From: Pogostemon cablin
Taxonomy: Eukaryota > Streptophyta > Magnoliopsida > Lamiales > Lamiaceae
Length of the DNA stretch: 64,000 bases
Assembly (NCBI GenBank): GCA_023678885.1
Contig: CM043002.1
Location: 390,022 to 454,021, forward strand
Reading direction: 5' to 3'
Shown in pieces: positions 47,273 to 57,376 of the stretch. Positions within the stretch are counted from its first letter, which is position 1, and each line of letters begins with the position of its first letter. A program made the translations under genes and the position numbers. Under the pieces are notes generated by a model, which did no database searches, was not told the origin of the DNA, and worked only from the letters and a program-made list of their open reading frames with translations.

Positions 47273-47457
47273 CTCCAAAAATTGGCGAAACTATATTCAG
47301 ACAGCGCTACGTACTACGTAAGTGGAGCAACCGAGATATATACCTAGTCTCAATTAATTCACACACTAAGTCATATTCAGGAGAGATTCTTTATCATTTG
47401 CATATCAAGATATGCTACCATTGAAAAAAAATTCATACAGGAAACATGCACAATTCT

Positions 47458-47481
47458 AAAAAAAAAAAAAAAAAAAAAAAA
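47458..47481. repeat. Poly(A) run
   Basis: 24 consecutive A on the plus strand (T on the minus strand). Confidence 0.95.
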
Positions 47482-47711
47482 TTACAGGCACCTTCAAGAA
47501 TGATCACTCGGCTAAAATTTATGTACGTTTGTAAATCAATTGAACCAATGCCCCATTTAAGGCTGGAAAACCAACTATTAATTTTTCAGGCAAGAGCAAT
47601 ACCTCCATGACAAATGATACAGCATAACAAACCACGGAATCAAAAACTTGTTGTATGCACCGATTTCTCCCATGATTTTTCATTCACATTGTAATATCAC
47701 CTTCCTACCTC
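47482..47711 (-). pseudogene. Possible 3' end of a host gene or retrocopy
   Basis: On the minus strand, TTTGCATTGCAG followed by GAGGTAGGAAGGTGA looks like a splice acceptor and a short last exon (E-V-G-R-stop, about 47711-47697). About 215 bp of UTR-like sequence follows, ending at a T-run. No upstream exon could be identified in 47712-48240. Weak. Confidence 0.2.
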
Positions 47712-48429
47712 CTGCAATGCAAACATTATATTCGTTCGGTAAAATCTTTGTTTGAACTCTAACCAATTACTCTTCATTACTGACAGTGAATCATATCTTC
47801 ATCTAAAGGTTGCCACAATCTTACTCCAAAAACTGGCGTGTAACATAGTAAATGCATCCATCTGTGGAAACTTGAATGATAACAGATGCACAGAGCATAA
47901 ACATGTTATTTGTGAATAATCCATCGTAGATTATAGTATTTCCCCAATCAGCATTGGCAAGATTAGTAAATTATGCAATCACTGAAAAATAGTATAAAAA
48001 AAAATGGTTCTAAAAATAAAAAGCCGAGAGATGAGAGCTTATAGGAAAATGTGATTCTACTACCCAAATAGAGTTTGCAAACATCATCTTATTAAGAGAT
48101 AAATAAATATTCATTTGACTGTGTATTTTAAATCTATATTCACAATTGTATCTATGCAGCAGAAAAGAATATAAGAAGAGACATGTTGCATTTAACCCCA
48201 GCTATATCTTTGTAGTCGAGTTATTTATTAGTCATTTATACCTTTTCGGGGCAGGGGCGCTGAAAGGATAAATATCAATTTTGGTTTTTAGAATAGGTCA
48301 AATCTAATTTAAGTATTTTTGGTCCTATAGGACACACTTTCTCTTCAAAAGGGTCCAAATATTTTCTCTTTTAGTCCCAAACGATTTTTTCTTTGCAGAC
48401 TTTGTCCCATAAGACTTTAACATTGCATA
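47712..48429. other. Intergenic DNA, no gene identified
   Basis: Mixed AT-rich sequence. Possible introns of the candidate above, but no exon is recognisable. From 48270 on, phrases such as TTTAGTCCCAAA and TTTGTCCCATAAG belong to decayed short repeats. Confidence 0.4.
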
Positions 48430-48785
48430 TTTAGTCTTATTCAGTTGCACTATTGGTCCCAAAAATTTAAATTCATATTTTATTATATGTTTATTTATTT
48501 ATTTATTTTATTAATATTATTATTTTGAACATGTATTTTTAAAAGTAATAAAAATTTTGTAACATTAAAAATAAATAAAATAAATACGAATCGAAATTTT
48601 TAGAACTAATAGTGTAATTGTATATTCATATTTTATTTGTTTATTTATTTATTTATTTATTATTATTTTGAACATATTTTTTAAGCAAAAAAAATTGATA
48701 ATATTAAAAAAAAGTAAATAAATAAATACATAAAAATATAAATCTAAACTTTTTGGATCAATAATGCAGTTGTATGAAACTAAAT
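48430..48785. repeat. Tandem foldback repeats
   Basis: Two adjacent inverted repeats built from TTGCACTATTGGTCC...AAATTTAAATTCATATTTTATT and its complement (AATTTTTAGAACTAATAGTGTAATTG; AACTTTTTGGATCAATAATGCAGTTG), with TTTATTTATTTA and TATTATTATTTTGAACAT in the loops. Confidence 0.65.
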
Positions 48786-49036
48786 GGGGGTAAATGCAGA
48801 ATTGGTCCCGTTGAAGAAGGTCACTTGCAGAAATGGTCCTGTAGCCTGCAATTTTGGTCCCGTTGCAGTTTTTCTTAAAAATTCCATCAGAATTAACAGA
48901 ATATTCTGCTCCGTTAGCGGGACCAAAAATGTAAATTTACAAAATTGACCCCAACATGTGCAAAATTAGTCCCAAGTCAGAATTTATACTATACATATTT
49001 TACGCCAGATTAATCTCTACTTTCCGCACTTCAAAA

Positions 49037-49054
49037 TGGTATCATAACCCTAGG
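49037..49054 (+). other. EPRV primer-binding site (copy C, mutated)
   Basis: TGGTATCATAACCCTAGG corresponds to TGGTATCAGAGCCTTGAG of copy A. The first eight bases still match tRNA-Met, while G-to-T and other changes weaken the rest. Confidence 0.8.
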
Positions 49055-49069
49055 TTTATTTATTTATGA

Positions 49070-49546
49070 ATGAAAAATTTTATTATAAACTTATATCGCT
49101 TAACGAGAGGAGAGTTTCAAAAATATGTGGATCCAAACAAAAGTTCGACATCCAAGAGTGACAGGACTATTAGCCCTGTTCAAAGCTGGAGCAACAGGGA
49201 CTTCTGGCCTGTTGGATATGATGAAACAAGTAGCTCTATACAGCAATATTATAATGTGTTGTATAGACAATATGCGGAAAAGAAATACGAAAACACCGAT
49301 CTTTTCTGGGATAGTCTCGACCGAAGGTGGAAACTGGCAGATGCCCGTGCTAACCACACCAAAGAAGAACATCTGGAGGAAGGCCGCCAGATAGAGATAA
49401 GATACTTCAAGGAAGTATCAAGAAACATAGCGAAACTCCGAAGTTTCACTGAGATCCATGGACATGTTCCCAAATACAAACAATGGAGGAGACGACCAAA
49501 CCAGAGTTCAAGAGAGATCTACAAGCCCTATCACTTTTCAAATTGA
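49070..49546 (+). CDS. EPRV ORF1 (copy C, open)
   Basis: 158 residues without a stop, starting MKNFIINLYRLTRGEFQKYV. Blocks shared with copy A: IQQYYNVLYRQ, EEHLEEGRQIEIRYF, EVSRNIAKL.SFTEI.GHVP and QWRRRPNQ. I do not recognise a domain. A hydrophilic, Arg-rich protein from the first ORF after the primer site resembles badna/tungrovirus P1 in place and size only. The stop (49544-49546) comes from a TGG-to-TGA change; in copy A the frame runs five codons further to overlap ORF2. Confidence 0.65.
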   Translation: MKNFIINLYRLTRGEFQKYVDPNKSSTSKSDRTISPVQSWSNRDFWPVGYDETSSSIQQYYNVLYRQYAEKKYENTDLFWDSLDRRWKLADARANHTKEEHLEEGRQIEIRYFKEVSRNIAKLRSFTEIHGHVPKYKQWRRRPNQSSREIYKPYHFSN

Positions 49547-49551
49547 ACAGA

Positions 49552-49941
49552 ATGACAGAGTTGAAGGAGATCGAGACAGATAACTCTAAGATAAACCAAG
49601 ATCTTAGAGAATTACAGAAGACGGTGAAATTTTTTTGAGAATATTGCTAAAATATATCCAAGACAATATTTAAAATCAGCCTCAAGATGGAAAAGGTGGA
49701 CATACTGCAGAGCAAACAACTCAACCTCATCAAAGAGCTGATAAAACAAGTAGAGTTCCTGGAAACCAAGGTAACAAGATGAAAGTAAGGAGGAAGGTTG
49801 CCAGCAACCTTCAGAATAGAACCCTTTTTGCACCAAAAGGGGAAGACGATAGAGATCACAAGGTCAAAGTTCGAAAGCGAGAAGATGATTGTTATCCTTC
49901 GAGGAGAATCCACATCCCCGGATGGAAAGAGCAAATCTTGA
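49552..49941 (+). pseudogene. EPRV ORF2 coiled-coil protein (copy C, broken)
   Basis: Homologous along its length to the open ORF2 of copy A (8262-8651). The ATG (ATGACAGAG) is conserved. It is interrupted by a TGA within TVKFF, TAA within the I.EISL part and TGA/TAA near 49785. The end, with stop at 49939-49941, overlaps the ORF3 start by 20 nt in another frame. Confidence 0.7.
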
Positions 49942-51350
49942 AGATCTACGAAATCTAAATGAGTCCTTTCAAGGATTATCAATTGTAGATCTAAAGATGA
50001 ACGTGGGAGAAGCTTCAAGCTCACAACAACAGTCGCAGGCTCCGCAAATACAACGTGATTCGAGCCAAAATGAAGGAACTTCAGGATTTCATGGAATCCC
50101 AGAAGTAAGGCAAGAATAGATAACCCAACAATAAGGAAACTTCAAGATAAAGACAATGGGATTGTCAAGGGAGCAAGCCGAGTTCGAGGATCTAATCTAA
50201 AAAACACCCCATATGGTCGTCTCATGTTGAACCTATAAATCCATACGGGTTGATCCTAAATCTCGACACTCTATACTTCAAGAATAGAAAGATCCTGATC
50301 GATGAGTGGACCAATGCAATAAAAATTGCAGGAGATGCACTGGAGCTGGATAAAGAAGGGTTCATAAGATTTCTAACCATGAGCCTGGAAGGATCAGTAA
50401 AATGCATCTGGGAGGAGCTCTCAGACGAAGTCAAGAAGGGGGCAATGGAGGGCGAAGACCTCAGCAATATTGTTGATCGCATGGCCAAGATTTTCAAGAT
50501 CCACTTCATCGGAGTAGGCTACTTCGAGGGAATGGAAGAAGTATGGGAATGCCATATACAACCTGGAGCTACTTGACATATGTCACGTAGATAAGTACAT
50601 CAAACTCTTCACAGAGTATAGATGGAAATCGAAGATCAAAGGGGAGGAAGTATTCCACTTGTTCTTTGCTAAAATCCCAAGCCCATGGAGAGAAATGCTG
50701 ATCAGAGAATATGTACCATGCGAGTTGGACTCAATAGAAAGAAGGATGTTTTTTTCTCAAAGCCAAGATTACAGAGTGGTGTCATCAAGCATCGCTACAC
50801 AAGAAATACAAGAGATTAAGAGGAATCAATAAGACACTACCATTATGCTGCGAAAGTAATGATCTTTCAACCATCATTGGAAGAAATCCGAGAAAACAGA
50901 AAATGATGAAGAAGAGTCATCCTTACACACAAAGAAGCAGAGGATGGAGGTCTAGAAGACCAAGATCCTTTTGGTCTAAACAAAAGGCCCGAAGCTATAA
51001 ATCAGGGCAAAAGTCTGGGCCATCAAGATGGAGTTCAAGAAGTCAAGCCTCATCCTCAGCATCAAACCAGAGGAGTGCAGGAAGAACTCCCATAAGAAAA
51101 ACATTTCGAAGAGCGGCTACATGAGCTAACGAAAGATTCAAGGATTGTAACTGCTACACTTGCGGAGCCAGAGGGCATATCTCACCCGATTGCCCAGAGA
51201 ACCAAAAGCGGGGAGTGCAACAGTTCGAGACAACTCCAAAAATGGAGGAAGTTGTTTACTTCCAAGATCTAGTACAGGTATATCACTTTGAAGATATACC
51301 CTCAGACGAGAGCATCTATGAATAAGAGTTCTTCAGTCAGGACAAATCCT
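49922..51350 (+). pseudogene. EPRV ORF3, linker, coat protein and zinc knuckle (copy C)
   Basis: The ATG at 49922 opens a frame (MERANLEDLRNLNESFQGLS) with a Gln/Ser-rich linker, stopped at 50119. The coat region is 50250-50576 (IDEWTNAIKIAGD, LDKEGFIRFLTMSLEGSVKC), then shifts frame. Further blocks run to about 50900, and a basic tail spans 50903-51124 (QRSRGWRSRRPRSFWSKQKA). The zinc knuckle is complete at 51152-51193: CYTCGARGHISPDC (C-X2-C-X4-H-X4-C), used by caulimovirid coat proteins to bind RNA. An acidic stretch (EDIPSDESIYE) follows, as in related coat C-termini. Confidence 0.82.
51152..51193 (+). other. CCHC zinc knuckle (copy C)
   Basis: Encodes C-Y-T-C-G-A-R-G-H-I-S-P-D-C with all four ligands. 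Copy B has the second Cys as Tyr and copy A has lost the first pair, so only copy C preserves the motif. Confidence 0.9.
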
Positions 51351-51354
51351 CTGA

Positions 51355-52152
51355 AGATGAGTCGGAGTGAAGAAGAAAACTTCAGACAGGAGATGCAAGA
51401 GGACATGTCTGGATTCCCAGACATCCATTTCTCATAGGACTATAATGAGAATTATGAAGGAGGATCCAAGACTCAATCTATACGATGTATTTATCGAGAT
51501 ACGACTAGAGCAGTTCCTCAGCTTCAAAAAGAGAAAGCATAACATCATATATAAGGTGACCGAAGGGGAGATTGTCATCCCAATAGAGCTCACAAGTAAC
51601 GTGATAGAAATGCAACTAGTCCTTGTTGATGAAATCAAAAGGAAGCTAAGTAAACTCAAGGAAGGAATGGCTAAGACTATGTCTTGGATCCATATCGGAG
51701 CAATCCGGATCCTAATCAAAGCAACTTTCAAAGAAGGTATCGATACACCAATCGATATTGCAATCTTTAATAAGAGGATCAAGAATACAAGAGAGGCTTG
51801 CTTGGGAGGAATCTTAGGAACCTATACATAGGTAAGGTGACATCCTACATATACCCAAGGATTGCCTACAATCTAGCAGATAAAGACTTCAGTAGGGGCA
51901 CTCACCCTTCATCAAGATTTCCAGAAAAAAGATCTGATGAAAGAATGGAATAGGCATTACTCTATTATCTACAGTGTCTCGTATGCTTTGTCCAACACCC
52001 ATCATTCGGATCTATTCCAAATGAAAGAGTATATTAAGATACCAGAGGTGTTCGAGAGAGTTGCATATGCAACTAGGCCAGAAATAATGGAGTTACCACC
52101 AATCCACGACATGGATTTGCGTATCAGAGATAAACTAGCCTGGAGCAGATAA
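51355..52152 (+). pseudogene. EPRV movement protein (copy C)
   Basis: The segment 51367-51831 contains DFKKRKHNIIYKVTEGE-type sequence (SFKKRKHNIIYKVTEGEIVI) and the 30K-superfamily core SWIHIGAIRILIKATF then GIDTPIDIAIF. After a frameshift near 51815 it continues through PRIAYNLAD and, at 51937-52152, SISYALSN-like and EVFERVAYATRPEI blocks. A short in-frame loss near 51412 removes FFSQ. The protein would form tubules or gate plasmodesmata for viral spread. It is fused downstream of the coat protein in ORF3. Confidence 0.85.
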
Positions 52153-52233
52153 GATAGCCTCAAATTCGACCAGAGAAGGATTTCTTTCCAAGAAGATAGA
52201 ATTATCATTGAAAAATGAAGAAAGAAGCCAATC

Positions 52234-52551
52234 GTGGAGGTAGTCCGAGAACTAGAAGGTGAACTTAAATGCCCAGAAGGATGGAGAGGAGTTGAAGTAA
52301 TATTCGACATTACAAAAAGGGAAAACTCTATTCCCTGTGATGTCTTATATTATCTTCAACAACCAACTACTGGGAGATGTCAAGGACAGCTCAAACTCGG
52401 AGAACTTGAGCTGGTAATTGAAGGATTAGCAGGAAGATTCCCAGAAAAACTGGTGCTGGGACTGGAATTTCTCGAGGATCACAAATCTTGGGAAAGATTA
52501 CAAGATGGAATGGAATTCACGGTCAAAGGAAAAAGATACAAGGTCTACTAG
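52234..52551 (+). pseudogene. EPRV ORF3 C-terminal domain, unrecognised
   Basis: 106 codons without a stop: ELKCPEGWRGVEVIFDITKR, DVLYYLQQPTTGRCQGQLKL and LVLGLEFLEDHKSWERL, ending GKRYKVY-stop. It is conserved in copies A and B. The sequence lies between movement protein and protease, and terminates 33 bp before the pol ATG, so it is the ORF3 tail. I do not know a family for it. The apparent start at 52234 is just a Met in the frame. Confidence 0.6.
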
Positions 52552-52584
52552 TAGAGGCTCAGGCTTACAAGCTCTGATCTACCC

Positions 52585-54626
52585 ATGACCACAAGTCTAT
52601 TCTCGATATATATCACCGTCGGGATAATATATAAGGAGCATCGTGTAGAGTATTTTATGGCATACATTGATTTAGTAGCCAAAATCTGCATAGCAAAAGA
52701 AGGAGTCTTTCCTAAAGACTCAGGCAAAGAATTGTCAACAGTATTAGGAAAAGATTTCTCTCAGAAGATACTAATCCTTAACAGAGGAATCAAGCAAGCG
52801 GAGATCATGATCGGAGGAGCGGATCATTCCCCATGATACAAGGTGAAAACTCCACCAATATATTTTCATGACACCGGGGAAAATAATTTCTTATAGACAT
52901 TCAAGCGTTTACCCAAGAAAATACAACAAGAATGCTTATATTCACAACCCCTTGTGAACATAAGATCATAGCACCATGACTGCGTAATGCATTTCAAAGA
53001 AAAATACCAATCAGATTTTGCAGCAAGAGTGGTATTAATGAAGGAAAACTTAGTCATCCAAAGATGAATGATCGAAGGAAATATGGTGCAGCAGTCCTAC
53101 AAATGAGAACTGAGACCATATGAGGATGGAAGATGGAAAACCTAAAGGAAAATACAATCCACCTTCTCAAAGCAAGCTTGGGAGAAAGCCTACAAAGAGA
53201 CGTTACAATCTAAGAACAAACATCTTTGGAGGACGTCAAGAAGAAGATACAAAGAAACTTCAATGAGGATCCTCTAGCCTGGTGGGATAAAAACGAACTC
53301 AAAGCTTCACTCAAAGTAAAAAAAGGAAAGGAGCATGAGTTCGTAAGATACAAGCCTATCTTTATGAACCAAGAGGATCGAAAGGATATGCAGCTAATAC
53401 TGAATGAACATTTGGACCTTAAGTTGATATCACCAGGAGTATCTCCATACAGCAGTCCAGGATTTCTAGTTCGAAATCATGGAGAAGTCAAGAGGGAAAA
53501 GCCGAGACTTGTGATCAACTACAAAGGGATCAACAACATCTTGTAGATCGATGGATACTACATACGAAGTAGGGAACATTTGGTCAACTGTATCAAGAAT
53601 GCCAAGGTATTCTCAAAGTTCGATTGCAAATCTGGGTTCTACCAGATTATGATGGAAGAAGGAAGCAAGAAGTTCACAGCCTTTTCCATACCACAAGGTC
53701 ATTATATCTGAAATGTCATGCCTATGGGCTTGGCGAACGCACCCCAGATATACCAAAGAAAGATGGATAATATTTTCAAGGATTATTTCTCATTCATGTT
53801 TTTCTATGTGGATGATATCCTCATAGCCTCAAAAAATATGAAGGAACATTTGGTGCACCTGGAAGTCTTTTCAGAAGTATGTCACAAGGAAGGATTGGTG
53901 CTTTCTGAAAAGAAAGCAGAAATTACAACAAGACAGATCGAGTTTCTTGGAGTCGAGATTGATGAGTCCAGAATAATCCTACAACCACACATTGTAGAAA
54001 AGGCTCAAGGATTTCCTGAAGATTTCAAGGACAAGAAACAACTCCAGAGCTTCTTAGAAATTGTCAACTTTGCTTGAATGTTCATCAACAATCTAGCGAA
54101 ATACGGGAAGGTGTTCAGTCCTCTGTTGAAAAAAGATGATGATTTCAAATGAGAGGAATCACACAGAGCAATGGTTAAACAACTAAAGGAGGTTTGCAAG
54201 AAGCTCCCCAAGTTAGCCATACCAAACAAAGAGGATGAATTGGTACTCTACACAGATGCCAGTGACCATTGGTATGCAGCGGTTCTAACTAAATCCACAC
54301 ATGAAGGAGAAGTGTCATGCAGATACTGTAACGGACTCTTTGCAGAGAATGAAGCGAAAAGGTAGCACATCAATGAAAAGGAATTTTTTGCGGTTCGGAA
54401 GGCGTTCAAAAAATAGCCGCTATTTCTTCTCGCAAAGAAATTTATCCTTAAAATTGATAATATAAGCGTTTAAGCCTTTTTGAAAAATAAAATTGAATCT
54501 AAACCAGAAAAGGCTAGACTATTAAGATGGCAAGAAGAATGCCAATATTATGATTTTAATATTATCATTATTAAATCTGTCGATAATATTTTGGCAGATT
54601 TCTTGACGAGAGATAGAGGGAGCTGA
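52585..54626 (+). pseudogene. EPRV pol ORF4: aspartic protease, RT, RNase H (copy C)
   Basis: The start MTTSLFSIYITV is conserved with copy B. The protease active site reads YIDLVA where copy B keeps D-S-G, so catalysis is lost. RT (from 53226) has RYKPIFMNQEDRKDMQ, PGVSPYSSPGFLVRN and LVINYKGIN, then FDCKSGFYQI, MPMGLANAPQIYQRKM and the catalytic FYVDDILIAS (YVDD 53805-53816). RNase H (from about 54230) has ELVLYTDASDHWYAAVL and EKEFFAVRKAFKK, ending DFLTRD..S at 54624. In-frame stops occur near 53544, 53709, 54076, 54151, 54363, 54415 and 54471. Caulimovirid pol copies pregenomic RNA into DNA in the capsid. Confidence 0.9.
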
Positions 54627-54660
54627 AATAGACTCCATCCTGACGGTTTCAAGGCACCTG

Positions 54661-56937
54661 ATGGACAACCTTGAGTTGCTCCAAAGGGAATTCGAGAATC
54701 TGACACTCAATGCAACGCGTACTGGAAGAATACAAGAAAGTGATCGGACCAAAGTGTCCAATCGCATACAAGATTGCATTCGCAACTAGGGATGGTAATT
54801 TTACCCGTCGTGTCGGGTTACCCGACAGGTACCCGCATCGGGTATAGAAAAACCGGGTAAAATCAGATAATGGGTTGGGTAGTACCCTAACCCGAAGGAA
54901 AACTGTGCGGGTAAGGGTAGGGTATGTGTTCCCTTATAATTTACCAGTACCCGACCTGTACCCGATCCAAAAATTACCCGAATGTATATATATATAATAT
55001 TATTATATTTTAATTAAATGTCTAAATCTAATATTTCTTTTAGTATAATAATATTAATTTATGATGTTTTTATTATAATATGTTTAATATTTTTAATTAA
55101 AATTTATATTCTTGTCCTGATATAAATATAAATAATTTTTAAGAATTATAATAAATCTTGTTCTATGTTATAATATTATGTGTTATTTATAATTATTTTT
55201 AAGAATTATAATTATTTTTTTAATATTTAAAAAAAATGATATTCGAATTAAGATATATTGGTGGCAAAAATGAGATGCAAGACTTTGAAGTTTCATACTT
55301 AAACCAAGGACTTTGAAGCAATTGTTGGAATATGATGTTTGTTTTATAATTTTATTTGATTAACTATGAATTTATGATGTTTTTTAGTTAACGGACTTAA
55401 ACGTTATTGTTGTTGAATTTGTTTTCTAATTTGCATATTTTATTTTAGGTTATTCATTTATTTATTATAATTATTTTTTGGTGGATTATAGTTTTTAAAA
55501 AAAAGTTGTGTCGGGTCGGGTAGGTTCGGGTGGATTCGGGTATTCACGGATTATCCACAAAATCTACTAAGATTACGGGTATATATTTACCCGCGGATTA
55601 CCTGTATACCCGATGGGTATACCTGTACCCTACCTGAAGCTCTATTTTAGGGTAAAATGGTAGGGTATGGGTAGGGAGGGTAGGGTATAGGGTAGTATGT
55701 GGATTTGTCATACCCGTACCCTACCCTACCCATTGTCATCCCTATTCGCAACAATGCGAGTCTATTTGAGTCATTACGAGAGCCAATTCTCCGGGTTGTT
55801 GATAGCAATTGCAATCGACCAAAGGAGAATAGTCGAGAACAGGGCTCTAAACCCGGAGCAAGGGATTCAAATATCCTTAGCACGAGTCCTAGATTGAAAC
55901 CTCCAAAAGAGGAATTGGTCCACGGAAAAATCGAGGCTCTAGAGTCACATCTAGAGTCTACGAGTCAACCTAGCACCTCTGGGCTCAAAGAGTGAGAGAT
56001 CAACCTTAGGCCTATGACGGAAACTGCTAAGGTTGGTATTAACTTAGCTGATTTCTCTTATTGGCAGGAGTACCAGGCCAGCTGGGAGAAATTAAACACC
56101 AGATAAGGAATCCGACCGGAGAAATGTCGGGTGGATATATTGGGGAATATCCCCGAATTTGAATGCGAGAAGGCTCAAATTCAAATGATGTAAAACAATT
56201 ATATGATTTTGGGGCGCTAGCATCAATATATACTGTTGCACCAAGCTTCCCAGAGCTTTCAAAATTGCCAGAGTGGCTAGGAAAAACAGTTTTTAAGGCA
56301 TGGAAAAACAACACAACTCTATCTAGAGAATATGTATTGGAGTTTTACTTCACTAGTGCAGCTCTAGAACTAGTCGGGAAAGGAAACCACGAGGCCTTTC
56401 ATTTCATCAAGCTAAGAAGACCCGATATTTCAGCATCAAACAAAGTCAGGGAGTCTTCTAGAAAGGAACCAGTCTTGGTTTCTACATTTTCTGAGGAACA
56501 AATCTCTACGCGCTGAGCGAGGGGATTGTATGCCTGCATTAAGGCAATGATCGAGGTAAAGTTCTCATTCAAGTTCAAGCACAAGTATTTGAATGGATCT
56601 TTTCTGTTAAATACCTTAACAGGGAAGAAGACAGTATTTGTGAGAAGGCCTTTTAAGAAAAACAGACCTTCTTTGAAAAAACAAGATTCCAGTGAGTAAA
56701 CAAACTCATCAAAGATATTGTAACATGGCCCATTTTGGGCAATGGACAAACAAAATATGCACAAGTTGTTCCATCCAAACAGAACCAGAGTTTGAAAAAT
56801 GAATAAGGTTGGGCATAGGGATGATCAGAATTGCTGAACCACCTCCAGCAAAAGAGGCACGTGGAAATAAGAGGGTAAAATCTCTTCAGAATACCCAAGA
56901 GCCAGAAGAACCTTCAGGCACCAAGGAAGACAAATGA
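54661..56937 (+). pseudogene. EPRV ORF5, transactivator/viroplasmin-like (copy C, interrupted)
   Basis: The ATG at 54661 begins MDNLELLQREFENL. The reading is interrupted at codon ~42 by the 958-bp insertion and resumes at 55753 (NASLFESLREPILRVVDS). Later blocks: ADFSYWQEYQASWEKLN near 56047, YDFGALASIYTVAPSFPELS (56199 on), VFKAWKNNTTLSREYVLEFYF and EAFHFIKLRRPD to 56516. The position after pol and before the promoter, and the general form, fit the caulimovirus P6 family, which lets host ribosomes reinitiate on polycistronic RNA and builds inclusion bodies. No single motif proves it. Several stops and shifts. Confidence 0.6.
54787..55744. mobile_element. hAT-type non-autonomous element inside ORF5
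   Basis: 958 bp with inverted ends TAGGGATGGTAAT (left) and ATTGTCATCCCTA (right), flanked by a perfect 8-bp target duplication TTCGCAAC (54779-54786, 55745-55752). The 8-bp duplication and TAGGG ends indicate the hAT superfamily. Both subterminal parts are dense in ACCCG/CGGGT motifs (54805-54975 and 55505-55735). The centre is AT-rich and has no transposase. Copy B has the same viral site without it. Confidence 0.9.
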
Positions 56938-57122
56938 CTCTTCCAAAAAAACAAGAGTCAGATAACTTTTCCAAAAGGGTAAGGAGCCATGTGATTCCTG
57001 CCAACGCCAAAAGAATGATGGACCAAATAAGGGCATCCAATGAAGAGAGAGGGACCAGCCAGCTGCTAAAGTTGGAATTCAATGGGAATAACGTAAGCAG
57101 TGACGTCAGCATAATGACGTAA
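56934..57122 (+). CDS. Small ORF after ORF5, or ORF5 tail in another frame
   Basis: 62 residues: MTLPKKQESDNFSKRVRS..., then KRMMDQIRASNEERGTSQLL. The ATG overlaps a TGA of the preceding frame as ATGA (56934-56937). It may be a true small ORF, but more likely it is the C-terminus of ORF5 shifted by an indel in this copy. Copy B has this region deleted and so cannot decide. It ends inside the TGACG-rich promoter. Confidence 0.35.
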   Translation: MTLPKKQESDNFSKRVRSHVIPANAKRMMDQIRASNEERGTSQLLKLEFNGNNVSSDVSIMT

Positions 57123-57190
57123 GTAGTGACGACAACAAAGTAAAGAGGCTTTGAAATCCGAATTTCACATCTGAAAGCCTCTATAAATAG
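57091..57190 (+). promoter_or_regulatory. EPRV pregenomic RNA promoter
   Basis: TGACG motifs at 57101, 57115 and 57127, with spacing like the as-1 element of the caulimovirus 35S promoter (bound by TGA-type bZIP factors). A TATA box TATAAATA lies at 57183-57190. The start of transcription is expected near 57215. Position after ORF5 and before the poly(A) signal matches the family layout. Confidence 0.82.
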
Positions 57191-57364
57191 CAGAGCTGAG
57201 AAAGCAGAAGGCATCAACCATTCCCCTTTATTTTCTCTTTCTAAATAAACATTGTATTCCTTTCTTTTCTTTGTATGAGTGTTCTGAGTGTAGATACAAT
57301 AGGTATCTAAAGGAGTTCTCTCCTCTTATTCTGTGAGGATGAGTGTGTAGTAAATTCTCCATTC

Positions 57365-57376
57365 AATAAATAAATA
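57365..57376 (+). terminator. EPRV poly(A) signal
   Basis: AATAAATAAATAATC lies about 150 bp downstream of the expected transcript start. Caulimovirid RNA passes this signal once and uses it on the second pass, creating a terminal repeat of about 170 nt. Conserved in copy B at 37216. Confidence 0.75.

Noticed and set aside
46410..47424. Open frames on both strands in the foldback MITEs
   Set aside because: They mirror each other because the DNA is an inverted repeat.
56399..57217. Minus-strand frames of 81-130 codons opposite ORF5
   Set aside because: Antisense to the transactivator-like region, no homology, and running into the viral promoter.
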